DNA from: Erythrobacter litoralis
GTDB taxonomy: Bacteria > Pseudomonadota > Alphaproteobacteria > Sphingomonadales > Sphingomonadaceae
Assembly: GCF_001719165.1 (NCBI RefSeq)
Contig: NZ_CP017057.1
Location: 3,032,501 to 3,096,500 of the forward strand
DNA: 64,000 nt
Direction of reading: 5' to 3'
The number at the start of each line of letters is the position of its first letter. Position 1 is the first letter of the stretch. The translations under genes and the position numbers were made by a program. The notes beneath the pieces are model-generated. The model ran no database searches and was not told the DNA's origin. It saw nothing but the letters and a program-made list of their open reading frames with translations. Below, in pieces: positions 25,953-34,195 of the stretch.

Positions 25953-27764
25953 ATGCTGATGCAAACCCACGAAGCCCGCCTCAAGGCGCTGCGCGAGGAA
26001 TTGAAGCGCCGCGATCTCGCGGGTTTCATAGTGCCCATTTCCGACGAACACATGAGCGAATATGTCGGCGACTATGCCCAGCGGCTCCATTGGCTCACCG
26101 GCTTCGGCGGCTCGGCTGGATTCGCCGCGGTGACGCTGACCGGCGCGGCGATCTTCGTCGACGGGCGCTACACCGTGCAGGTGAAGGGGCAGGTCGACAA
26201 TGCCCTGTTCGAATACCGCAACATCCCCAGGGACAGCCTTGCCGACTGGCTGAAGGGCGCGGCCCAGAATGGCGAGCGCGTGGCCTACGATCCGTGGCTC
26301 CATACGCCCGGCTGGGTGGACAGGCTGGAGCGCGGGCTAGAGGGGAGCGGGGTCGAACTGGTCCCCGCCGAAGGCAATCCGATCGACGCGGTCTGGGCCG
26401 ACCAGCCCGAGCCTTCGCCCGCGCAGGCGATCGTTCACGAAAACACGCTCGCCGGACGCTCGTCGGCCGACAAGCGCGGCGAAGTCGCGGACTGGCTGGC
26501 AAAGGAAGGCTTTGACGCGGTCGTCGTACCGGCGCTCGATTCGGTCGCATGGCTGCTCAATATCCGGGGCTCCGACGTGTCGCACACGCCCGTCTCCCAC
26601 GCCTATGTTATCGCCCATGCCGATGGCCATGCCGAGCTGTTCATCGCGCCGGGCAAGGTCACGCCCGAGCTGGCCCAGCATCTCGGCAATGCGGTGACGG
26701 TCAGGGACCGCGACGAATTCGAAGGCGCGCTCGGCACGATGAAAGGCAAGCGCGTCAGCGTCGATCCCGATTTCGGCGTCGCCGGCATCGCGCAGGCGCT
26801 GCGCGCCGGCGGGGCGAGCGCCGCCTTTCGGCAGGACCCGACGATCCTTGCGAAAGCGATCAAGAACGAGGCCGAACAGCAGGGCCACCGCGACGCGCAG
26901 GCCGCCGACGGCGCGGCGGTCTCGCGCTTCCTGCACTGGATCGAGGTAAACGCGCCCAGGGGCGAAGTGGACGAATTGTCCGCCGCTGCAAAGCTCGAGG
27001 CCTTTCGCCGCGAGCACGGCGATCTGCGCGATACCTCATTCGACACGATCTCCGCCGCATCGGGCCATGCCGCGCTGCCGCATTACCGGGTGGACGAGGA
27101 CAGCAACATCACGATCCCGCCCGGCTCCATCTTCCTGTGCGATTCGGGCGGGCAGTATCCGGCGGGCACGACCGACATCACCCGCACGGTCTGGGTCGGA
27201 CCGGGCGAACCGACGGCTGAGATAAAGGACCGCTTCACCCGCGTGCTCAAAGGCCACATCCAGATCGACCGCGCGATCTTCCCGCAGGGAACCAATGGCG
27301 GCCAGCTCGACAGTTTCGCGCGGCAATATCTGTGGGAAGCGGGCGTCGATTACGCCCACGGCACCGGCCACGGCGTCGGCAGCTTCCTGGGCGTTCACGA
27401 AGGCCCGCAGCGCATCGCGAAGCATGCAGGCGGACAGGCCGGAACCGGGCAGGAACTGTTCGCAGGCATGATCCTCTCGAACGAACCTGGCTATTACAAA
27501 CCCGACGCCTTCGGTATCCGGATCGAGAACCTCGTCCTTACCGTGCCCAAGCACATCGAGGGCGCGGAAGGCGAATGGCTCGGTTTCGAGACGCTGACCT
27601 TCGTCCCCATCGATCGCCGCCTGATCGAGCCTGCGCTTCTCACGGACACCGAGATCGACTGGCTCGACGCCTATCACGCCAAGGTGCGCGAAATCGTCGC
27701 CCCGCGCCTTTCGGGCGAGGATCTCGCATGGCTCGAACGCGAGACGCAGCCGCTTCGCGGATGA
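25953..27764 (+). CDS. Aminopeptidase P family M24 metallopeptidase
   Basis: A 603-residue Xaa-Pro aminopeptidase of the long eukaryote-like type: two creatinase-like N-terminal domains, a pita-bread catalytic domain and a C-terminal extension (EGEWLGFETLTFVPIDRRLI). Metal ligands are visible as Asp in DSGGQY (about 397), Asp in TTDITR (about 408), His in GTGHGVG (about 472), Glu in SNEPGYY (about 511) and Glu in ENLVL (about 525). No signal peptide, so cytosolic. ATG 25953 follows an AGGACAGGA ribosome site; a longer open frame reaches back into the divergent region. It releases N-terminal residues before proline. Confidence 0.95.
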   Translation: MLMQTHEARLKALREELKRRDLAGFIVPISDEHMSEYVGDYAQRLHWLTGFGGSAGFAAVTLTGAAIFVDGRYTVQVKGQVDNALFEYRNIPRDSLADWLKGAAQNGERVAYDPWLHTPGWVDRLERGLEGSGVELVPAEGNPIDAVWADQPEPSPAQAIVHENTLAGRSSADKRGEVADWLAKEGFDAVVVPALDSVAWLLNIRGSDVSHTPVSHAYVIAHADGHAELFIAPGKVTPELAQHLGNAVTVRDRDEFEGALGTMKGKRVSVDPDFGVAGIAQALRAGGASAAFRQDPTILAKAIKNEAEQQGHRDAQAADGAAVSRFLHWIEVNAPRGEVDELSAAAKLEAFRREHGDLRDTSFDTISAASGHAALPHYRVDEDSNITIPPGSIFLCDSGGQYPAGTTDITRTVWVGPGEPTAEIKDRFTRVLKGHIQIDRAIFPQGTNGGQLDSFARQYLWEAGVDYAHGTGHGVGSFLGVHEGPQRIAKHAGGQAGTGQELFAGMILSNEPGYYKPDAFGIRIENLVLTVPKHIEGAEGEWLGFETLTFVPIDRRLIEPALLTDTEIDWLDAYHAKVREIVAPRLSGEDLAWLERETQPLRG

Positions 27765-27790
27765 TTGCGGCGCCGCCCATGTTCCTGTAA

Positions 27791-27806
27791 TGTTCCACGT
27801 GAAACA
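27791..27806. other. parS: parS centromere site (ParB binding)
   Basis: TGTTCCACGTGAAACA differs from the palindromic parS consensus TGTTTCACGTGAAACA at one base. It lies between the aminopeptidase gene and the VOC gene. Reading it as protein gives MFHVKH, a well-known artefact of parS sequences in start regions. A half-site GTTTCACG sits 29 bp further on, at 27835-27842. ParB nucleates here to organise origin-proximal DNA; such sites cluster near oriC, which is the basis for placing this window near the origin. Confidence 0.85.
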
Positions 27807-27849
27807 CGAGTCGCGGGGCGCCCGGCTCTGCGGCGTTTCACGGGAGGAC

Positions 27850-28239
27850 ATGACAATGATCGGCTACGTGACACTAGGCACCAACGACCTGCCGCGCGCG
27901 GCGCAGTTCTACGACGCGCTGGCCAAGCACTGGGGCGTCGGGCGAATGATGGAATTCGACCAGTTCATTGCCTGGGGCGACATGGATTCGCCCATGCCCG
28001 GCATCGCCGCGACCAGACCGTTCGACGGCAACGCTGCCACTGTAGGCAACGGCACGATGGTCGCGCTGATGGTGGACAGCCCGGAAAAGGTGCACGCGGT
28101 CTACGACACCGCGCTTTCGCATGGCGGCAGCGACGAAGGCGCGCCCGGACCGCGCGGCGATGACGGCTTCTATGCGGGCTATTTCCGCGACCCCGACGGC
28201 AACAAGCTCAACGTCTTCTGCATGACCGACCCGGGCTGA
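27850..28239 (+). CDS. VOC family (glyoxalase/bleomycin-resistance fold) protein
   Basis: A 129-residue vicinal-oxygen-chelate protein with paired beta-alpha-beta-beta-beta units: IGYVTLGTNDLPRAAQFYDAL opens the first and VALMVDSPEKVHAVYDTAL the second. GYFRDPDGNKLNVFC is the conserved C-terminal strand with the DPDGN turn. Members are metal-dependent lyases, dioxygenases or binding proteins; the substrate is unknown. Start ATG 27850 follows GGGAGGAC; the longer frame from 27790 would translate parS and is rejected. Confidence 0.85.
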   Translation: MTMIGYVTLGTNDLPRAAQFYDALAKHWGVGRMMEFDQFIAWGDMDSPMPGIAATRPFDGNAATVGNGTMVALMVDSPEKVHAVYDTALSHGGSDEGAPGPRGDDGFYAGYFRDPDGNKLNVFCMTDPG

Positions 28240-28379
28240 AACCGGGCGCAGGCTTGCACGCGCATGAACGCCGGGCCGCGCGCGATACAAGCCGCGACAC
28301 TTTCGCCCGCTCCCGGCAAAGTCTTGCGACATTCGGTCTCTAGAAGGGGTCTCATCGAAGCCCCTTACGGAGAACGACC

Positions 28380-29063
28380 ATGAAGACGCTTACCCTTGCC
28401 CTTTCGACCGCCGCTCTTGCCCTGGGCGCAGGCGGCATTGCCTATGCCGCGCAGGACGGACCGCAGCGCGGCGGCGCCGACAGCGACGGCGACGGCGAAG
28501 TCACACTGGCCGAGGCTAAGGCGCGTGCGGACATGCGCTTTGCCCGGATGGACGCCAATAATGACGGCGTGATCGATGCGAGCGACCGCGCCGCGCGGCA
28601 GGCGGACCGTTTCGCGCAAGCCGATGCGGACGGCGACGGCGAAGTCAGCGAGGCCGAAATGGTCGCCATGCGCGAGGGCCGCCAGGCACGCCGAGCCGAG
28701 CGCCGCGCCGAGCGGCAGGCACGCATGTTCGAAACCTTCGACACCGACGCAAGCGGCGGCCTTTCCGAACAGGAACTCGCCGCCATGCGCGAGGCACGCG
28801 GCAAGGACCGCGGAGCCCGCCAGGGCCGCGGCGGCGCTGGCGGCGGTAGGGGCATGGCGATGCTCGCCCGCGCCGATGCCGACGGTGACGGCGCGGTCAG
28901 CCGGGCGGAATTCGATGCCATGGTCGAAGCGCGCTTCGCAGCCCATGACACCGACGGTTCGGGCACGATCAGCGCGGAGGAACGAAGCGCAGCGCGCGCC
29001 GCGATGAAGGCGGAAATGCAGGAACGCCGCGCCCAGCGCAGTAAGGCCCGGCCCTCGGAGTGA
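28380..29063 (+). CDS. Exported EF-hand protein with six calcium-binding loops
   Basis: A 227-residue protein with a signal peptide (LALSTAALALGAGGIAYA). Six canonical 12-residue EF-hand loops start at D34, D58, D82, D121, D166 and D190; all have Asp at position 1 and Gly at position 6 or a close variant. Five end in Glu and the second ends in Asp. Between them are Arg/Ala/Glu-rich helices (e.g. RRAERRAERQAR). This suggests a periplasmic calcium-binding protein, possibly a buffer or sensor. It sits just upstream of a two-component system, separated by a strong hairpin, so functional linkage is plausible. Ribosome site GGAGA, 8 nt before the ATG. Confidence 0.88.
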   Translation: MKTLTLALSTAALALGAGGIAYAAQDGPQRGGADSDGDGEVTLAEAKARADMRFARMDANNDGVIDASDRAARQADRFAQADADGDGEVSEAEMVAMREGRQARRAERRAERQARMFETFDTDASGGLSEQELAAMREARGKDRGARQGRGGAGGGRGMAMLARADADGDGAVSRAEFDAMVEARFAAHDTDGSGTISAEERSAARAAMKAEMQERRAQRSKARPSE

Positions 29064-29069
29064 GACGGA

Positions 29070-29103
29070 GCGGCCCGGCGCGCCCACTTGCGCGCCGGGC
29101 CGC
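29070..29103 (+). terminator. Perfect 14-bp hairpin between the EF-hand gene and the response regulator
   Basis: Stem 29070-29083 with 29090-29103, all 14 pairs Watson-Crick, loop of 6 nt, starting 6 bp after the EF-hand stop. There is no T-run after it. It may be a partial terminator or an RNA-stabilising element that sets unequal levels of the EF-hand and regulator mRNAs. Confidence 0.55.
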
Positions 29104-29124
29104 CTCCTCGCATGAACGCAGCCG

Positions 29125-29871
29125 ATGACAGCCGCCCCCGACAGCCCCCGCATCCTGCTCGTCGATGACGAGCCGTCCCTGCGCGAACCGCTCGCCGAAT
29201 ATCTCGGCCGTCAGGGTTTCGCGGTGAGCGAGGCCGAAAGCGCCGCCGCCGCGCGCAGCCGGATCGCCGAACAGCAGCCCGACCTCGTCCTGCTCGACAT
29301 CATGATGCCGGGCGAGGACGGCCTCTCGCTCTGCCGCCACCTCGTCGAGACGCGCCGCCTGCCGGTGATCTTCCTCACCGCCCGAACCGAGGCGACCGAC
29401 CGTATCGTCGGGCTAGAACTGGGCGCGGACGATTACGTGGTGAAGCCGTTCGAGCCGCGCGAGCTCGTCGCCCGCATCCGCACCGTGCTGCGCCGCGTGG
29501 CGCGCGGTCCCTCTGAGCAGGACGGGGCGGAGGACTGGCACTACCTGTTCGAAGGCTGGCGGCTCGATCCGCTCAAGCGCAAGCTGACCGATCCGGGCGG
29601 CGTGAGCGTACCCCTTTCCACCGCCGAGTTCCGGCTGCTGCGCGCCCTGCTCGACCACCCGCGTGCCGTGCTCGACCGCGACCGGCTGCTCGACATGGTG
29701 CAGGGTCGCACCGCGCACCTGTTCGACCGCGCCGTCGACAACCAGGTCAGCCGCCTGCGCCGCAAGGTCGAGGTCGACAGCCGCAACCCGGCGCTGATCC
29801 AGACCGTGCGCGGCGGCGGCTATCGCCTCGCCGCAGAAGTCCGCCGCGTGCCCCCGGACGCCGCCCGGTGA
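29125..29871 (+). CDS. OmpR/PhoB-family response regulator
   Basis: A 248-residue regulator. The receiver domain has DDE (15-16 and following), phospho-acceptor D58 in LVLLDIMMPG, and K107 in VVKPFEP. A C-terminal winged helix follows (LSTAEFRLLRALLDHPRAVLDRDRLLDMV ... RAVDNQVSRLRRKVE ... VRGGGYRLAAEV). It should bind DNA when phosphorylated by the kinase encoded immediately downstream, whose GTG start overlaps its stop (GTGA). Target genes are unknown; the EF-hand gene upstream is an obvious candidate. Confidence 0.95.
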   Translation: MTAAPDSPRILLVDDEPSLREPLAEYLGRQGFAVSEAESAAAARSRIAEQQPDLVLLDIMMPGEDGLSLCRHLVETRRLPVIFLTARTEATDRIVGLELGADDYVVKPFEPRELVARIRTVLRRVARGPSEQDGAEDWHYLFEGWRLDPLKRKLTDPGGVSVPLSTAEFRLLRALLDHPRAVLDRDRLLDMVQGRTAHLFDRAVDNQVSRLRRKVEVDSRNPALIQTVRGGGYRLAAEVRRVPPDAAR

Positions 29872-31322
29872 GGCGGTTTCTCCCGCACAGCCTCCTTGGT
29901 CAGGTGATGGCAGTGCTCGCCCTGGGCCTGCTGGTTGCGCAGGCGATTTCGGCGGTGCTGCTCTACCGCGCCATGGAGGACCGGCGCGAGGCGGCGATCG
30001 TCAGCTCGCTCGCCTACCGCCTGATCGCCGAGGCGGGCCGATCGGACGAGGAGCTTGCGGAACGCGCCGAACGCCGCCCCGCGCGCGAACGGCACCGGGG
30101 CGAAATCGGGGTCGTGCGCGGCCGCGACATGCCGAACCGGCCGCCCTTTTCCGGAAGGGGCCGGATCCCCGCCGAACGCGGCCCCGCCCCGCCGCCTTTC
30201 GCCGCCGGGGCGCGCAGCGCGGCCTACGAGGAACGGCTGGCCGAGGTCCTCGCCGCGCAGGACATCGCCGCAGCCAGCCTCCTCGTGGCCGAGCGCCGGG
30301 CCGGGGAGGACCCGTTCCTGCGCGCGCTGGTGGAACGTCGCCCGCGCCTCGGGGCTCCGGGATGGGAGGACCGCACGATCGTCCTCGCCTCGATCGAGCG
30401 GCCCGCATCCGGCGAATGGCTCACCGTGCGCCTCCCCGTGCCGGAACGTCCGAGAGGGGGGCCCGCGACGATCCTTTTCCAGACCGCGCTCATATTCGCC
30501 GTGCTCGTCGCGCTGCTCTATTTCGTGCTGAGACGCATCACCCGCCCGCTCGCGGCGCTGACCGCGCGCCTCGCCGATTTCTCGCGCGCGCCGGGAAAGA
30601 TCGCGGTTCTCGCGGAAAGCGGGCCCGCCGACACCCGCCGCCTGATCGCCGCCTACAATGCGATGGAAGCACGGATCGCCGCGCTGCTCGATGAAAAGGA
30701 CGTGATGCTCGGCGCGATCGGGCACGATCTCAAGACCCCGCTTGCCGCCCTGCGCGTCCGGATCGAGAGCGTGCCCGACGCGTCCCAGCGCGAGCGCATG
30801 GCGGCAAGCATCGAGGACATCACCAGAACGCTCGACGACATTCTCGTTCTCGCCCGGATCGGCCATTCGGGCGGGGCAGCCGATGCGGTCGATCTCGCCG
30901 CGTTGGCGGGGGCGGTCATCGAGGAATTCGAGGATCTCGGCGCGCCGGTCGACCTCGCGCATGAGGACAGCTCGCCGCGCATCGTCGCCCGCCTGCGCGA
31001 GACCTTGGCCAAGCGCGCGCTGCGCAATCTCGTCGCCAATGCCGTGCGTTATGGCGGCGGGGCGCGGATCACGCTGCGCAGGGAAAACGAAGCGGCAGTG
31101 ATCGCGGTGGAAGACGACGGCCCCGGAATTCCCGAACCCCTCATCGAGGCGATGATGCAGCCTTTCGCGCGCGGCGAGGCCTCTCGCAACCGGGCGACCG
31201 GCGGGACCGGGCTCGGCCTCACTCTTGCCCGCGCCATCGTCGAGGCCGAGGGCGGCAGTCTCCGTCTCGCGAACCGGGCAGGGGGCGGGTTAAGGGCGGA
31301 ATTGCGCTTCTCGCTCGGCTGA
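29868..31322 (+). CDS. Sensor histidine kinase
   Basis: A 484-residue inner-membrane kinase. Helix 1 (about 10-33) precedes a periplasmic sensor region of about 170 residues, unusually rich in Arg, Pro and Glu (e.g. RGEIGVVRGRDMPNRPPF). Helix 2 lies near 205-225, then a HAMP domain, the phospho-histidine in GAIGHDLKTPLAALR (H near 286) and an HATPase with N-box (LRNLVANAVRYG), DDGPGI and GTGLGLTLARAIVEAEGG. It phosphorylates the preceding response regulator. The charged periplasmic domain may sense cations or peptides; that is a guess. Confidence 0.94.
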   Translation: MRRFLPHSLLGQVMAVLALGLLVAQAISAVLLYRAMEDRREAAIVSSLAYRLIAEAGRSDEELAERAERRPARERHRGEIGVVRGRDMPNRPPFSGRGRIPAERGPAPPPFAAGARSAAYEERLAEVLAAQDIAAASLLVAERRAGEDPFLRALVERRPRLGAPGWEDRTIVLASIERPASGEWLTVRLPVPERPRGGPATILFQTALIFAVLVALLYFVLRRITRPLAALTARLADFSRAPGKIAVLAESGPADTRRLIAAYNAMEARIAALLDEKDVMLGAIGHDLKTPLAALRVRIESVPDASQRERMAASIEDITRTLDDILVLARIGHSGGAADAVDLAALAGAVIEEFEDLGAPVDLAHEDSSPRIVARLRETLAKRALRNLVANAVRYGGGARITLRRENEAAVIAVEDDGPGIPEPLIEAMMQPFARGEASRNRATGGTGLGLTLARAIVEAEGGSLRLANRAGGGLRAELRFSLG

Positions 31323-31363
31323 ACGCGCTTGCCGGGCGCGGGGCGCTTGCTAAGTCTGCGCCT

Positions 31364-32980
31364 ATGAAGGCGGTCCTATCCTGGCTGGCGCGCACCGCCC
31401 TGCTCTATGTCCTGCTGGCGCTCGCGATCGGGCTTGCCCTGCTCGTCCCGGCGGACCTTGCCGGCGACCTTGCGCGCGAGACGGCGAGCCTAGAGGAAGT
31501 GCGGGCCGAAATCGCCACAGAGCGCGCCGCCGCGCAGGAACGGCTCGAAGGCCGGGCGGAAGAGGTCGCGGCGCTCCCGCTTGCGGCGATGGAGGAGCGC
31601 ATCGGCGCGCTGGCCCTTCAGCGGGACAGCCTGAGAGGCGAGATCGACGGGCTCGAAGGCGGCTTCCTGTCCGCCTATCGCCCCTCGCGCGTGCTTGCGC
31701 GCAAGCGGGCCGAGATCGAGCTCGCCCTTGTCACGAGCGAACTCGAACTGCTTGAAGCCGCGCGCGAACCGCGCCGCGAGCTCGGCCGGGCGCGCGAATT
31801 TCTCAAGGCCAATCCCCGCATGCCGACCGAGGCCGCGATCGCGGCCGTGCGCCGTCGCTGCGCGCGCGACAGGGCGGCGCTGGCCGAATTCGAGACGCGC
31901 TGGGACATCGAACAGCAAGCGCGCGAATTGCTGCGCTCGGAACGCAGCGAGCTGGAGCAGGCGGCGCGGGAAAGCTGCGAGCGCGCCGAAAGCCTCGCCG
32001 CGCGACGTGCCCGCGCGCTGGAGGCGATCGCGCAGGCGCGGCAGGCGCGCTCGGCACTGGCCGCCCTCGCACCGGCGGACCTGCCCGATTTCGCGGGCGA
32101 CATTCCGCGCACCCTGCTGCGCGACATCCTCCAGAAGGCGCTTTACGCGCTCCTTGCGATCCTGCTGGTCCCGCCCGCCCTGAGGGTGGTGCTCTATCAC
32201 GGCCTCGCCCCGCTCGCCGAGAAATGGCCGCCGATGCGCTTTCATGCGAATGGGCCCGCCCCCCGATTTCCGCCCGCCGCGCAGAGCCGCGTCTCGATCG
32301 CGATCACGCTGGGCGATAACGAGGAGGCGCTGGTGCGGCAGGACTACCTCCAGTCCTCCTCGCTCAAGGGTGCGAAGCGCACGCGCTGGCTGCTCGACTG
32401 GAGCCATCCGGTCGCGAGCCTTGCCAGCGGGATGCGCTTCCTGACAGCCGCCAGCGGCGCGGGCGAGGAAGTGCTGGTATCGGCGGTGCGGGACCCGCTC
32501 GCCGAACTCGCTTTGCTCGATATCCCGCCGGACGGCGCTGCGGTGGTGAGGCCGAGCGCGCTGGCCGGTCTGGTGCGCAAAGCGGGGGAACCGGTGCGGA
32601 TCACGACCCATTGGCGGCTGTTCTCGCTCCCGGCATGGCTGACCTTCCAGCTGCGCTATTTCGTCTTCCACGGCCCTGCGCTCCTGGTGCTGAAAGGCGG
32701 GCGCGGCGTGCGGATCGAACAGGCAGCGCGCGGGCGGATCGTCGGGCAGGGTCAGCTGATCGGCTTTTCGACCGACTGCGCCTATTCGGTCATCCGGACC
32801 GAGACCTTCTGGCCCTATTTCTTCGGGCGCGAGCCGCTGCTCAAGGACCGGGTCGAACAGGATGAAGAAACAGGAGGTGGCGTGCTGCTGGTCGAGGAAG
32901 CGCCGCTCGCCGGGCGCTCCGGACTGAGGCGCGGTTTCGAGGGTGCGATCGATGCGTTCCTCAAGCTGTTCGGGGTCTAG
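31364..32980 (+). CDS. Unrecognised membrane protein: coiled coil plus AIM24-like C-terminal domain
   Basis: I do not recognise this 538-residue protein with certainty. It has an N-terminal membrane helix (about 9-30). A long charged, predicted coiled-coil region follows (about 40-240, rich in RAE/ERA), then a second membrane helix near 258-280. The C-terminal globular domain (about 300-520) contains DPLAELALLDIPPDG, FHGPALLVLKGGRGVRIEQAARGRIVGQGQLIGFS and a final VEEAP. It loosely resembles AIM24/TIGR00266 proteins, which have repeated glycine-rich beta strands. A periplasmic coiled coil with a cytosolic AIM24-like end would fit two membrane passes. It is 41 bp after the histidine kinase and may be in its operon. 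Confidence 0.6.
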   Translation: MKAVLSWLARTALLYVLLALAIGLALLVPADLAGDLARETASLEEVRAEIATERAAAQERLEGRAEEVAALPLAAMEERIGALALQRDSLRGEIDGLEGGFLSAYRPSRVLARKRAEIELALVTSELELLEAAREPRRELGRAREFLKANPRMPTEAAIAAVRRRCARDRAALAEFETRWDIEQQARELLRSERSELEQAARESCERAESLAARRARALEAIAQARQARSALAALAPADLPDFAGDIPRTLLRDILQKALYALLAILLVPPALRVVLYHGLAPLAEKWPPMRFHANGPAPRFPPAAQSRVSIAITLGDNEEALVRQDYLQSSSLKGAKRTRWLLDWSHPVASLASGMRFLTAASGAGEEVLVSAVRDPLAELALLDIPPDGAAVVRPSALAGLVRKAGEPVRITTHWRLFSLPAWLTFQLRYFVFHGPALLVLKGGRGVRIEQAARGRIVGQGQLIGFSTDCAYSVIRTETFWPYFFGREPLLKDRVEQDEETGGGVLLVEEAPLAGRSGLRRGFEGAIDAFLKLFGV

Positions 32981-34194
32981 CGGGGCCGACGGCCGCGTTC
33001 CTCGAGCAGGCGCATCGCGCGCTGGACCAGCGCGATCTCGCGCCGATCGAAGCCGCTCGTTCCCTCGGCCCCCGTGCGCGGCGGGATTGCGGTGAGAAAA
33101 TAGGCGAGGCCGCGTCCGCTTTCGGGATCGAACCACAGCCCGGCGCGCAGGCCGTAGGCTTCGCCAGGATGACCGAAACGCACCGCGCCGTCACCGAAAA
33201 GATCGTCGAGGCAGGTCCGGCCCGGCGTCTCGATCGCCTGTACGCCGAGCCCGTAGCCGCAGAAAAAGGCCTGACCTTCGACCCCGGGCCGGGCCGAACC
33301 CAGCATCGCGGCGAGGCTTTGCGCGCTCACCAGCCCCTTGCCGCCACCGACCAGTGCCTGCCCGATCCGCGCGAGGTCGACCATGCCGATCCGCACCCCG
33401 CCCTGGGGGCTGAAGACCGAGGCATTGGTGCCGGGCACGTAATCCGAAAGATCGCACGCCGCGCCCTCGGCGACGGGGATCGCGCAATCGGGCGGCAGGT
33501 CGCCGGGAAAATCGCGCGCCGGTTCGCCCGTGTCGCGATAGAGCGCCACCGCGCGGGCGATCCGCTCGGGCGAACAGCGGGTCCAGTTGACGCAGGCCTC
33601 GATCCCGAGCCGGGCGAAGACCAGCCTCTCTAGCAGCGCGTCGTAACGCTCGCCGCTCGCCGCTTCGAGCACGCTGGCGACAAGAGGCGATCCGAGATTG
33701 GCGTATGCGAACGGTGCCTCGCCCGGCGGGGCGTCGGCATGCCAGCTGGCCGGATCGGCAAGCTTTTCGCGCAGGCTTTCGCCGAGGGGAATGATGTAGC
33801 CCCCCGCATCGCGCAGGCCCGCGCGGTGCGAGAGGATCTGCGTCAGCGTGACCGGCGCGTCGGGAAAACCCGGCGCGCGCAGTTTCCAGCCAAGATAGTC
33901 CGACACGTCCGCATCGAGATCCACCACGCCCTCTTCCGCCAGCCGCAGGGCGGCGAGCGCCATGACCAGTTTCGATATGCTCGCGATCCGCACCGGGTCG
34001 TTGGCGGCGACCTCTCGCCCGCTCGCACGCTCGGCGACGCCTTCGGCGATCACCGGTTCGATGCGCTCCCGGTCGAAGGCGACGACGACGCGGGCGGGTT
34101 CGCGGGCCGCATCCCCGGCTGATGCTTTGACCGTTCCGGAAAGGGCGAGGCCGAGCGCGGTCAGCAATCCCAGCGAAGCGAGCCGCAAACCCAT
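32977..34194 (-). CDS. Exported serine hydrolase of the beta-lactamase/transpeptidase-like family
   Basis: A 405-residue class C beta-lactamase-fold hydrolase with a signal peptide (LGLLTALGLALSGTVKASA). The catalytic SxxK is S72-I-S-K75 in RIASISKLVMA; the Tyr motif is YANLG, and FGHPGEAYGLRAG near the C-terminus provides the third HxG-type box. Such proteins act as esterases, D-amino-peptidases or cell-wall enzymes rather than resistance factors in most cases. The start lies 1 bp after the stop of the HerA-like gene, so both are probably on one leftward transcript. The stop overlaps the convergent membrane-protein gene by 4 bp. Confidence 0.9.
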   Translation of the reverse strand: MGLRLASLGLLTALGLALSGTVKASAGDAAREPARVVVAFDRERIEPVIAEGVAERASGREVAANDPVRIASISKLVMALAALRLAEEGVVDLDADVSDYLGWKLRAPGFPDAPVTLTQILSHRAGLRDAGGYIIPLGESLREKLADPASWHADAPPGEAPFAYANLGSPLVASVLEAASGERYDALLERLVFARLGIEACVNWTRCSPERIARAVALYRDTGEPARDFPGDLPPDCAIPVAEGAACDLSDYVPGTNASVFSPQGGVRIGMVDLARIGQALVGGGKGLVSAQSLAAMLGSARPGVEGQAFFCGYGLGVQAIETPGRTCLDDLFGDGAVRFGHPGEAYGLRAGLWFDPESGRGLAYFLTAIPPRTGAEGTSGFDRREIALVQRAMRLLEERGRRPR

Positions 34195-34195
34195 T

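Noticed and set aside
27790..27849. Upstream start for the VOC protein (MFHVKH...)
   Set aside because: The extra residues are simply parS read as protein; ATG 27850 has a good ribosome site.
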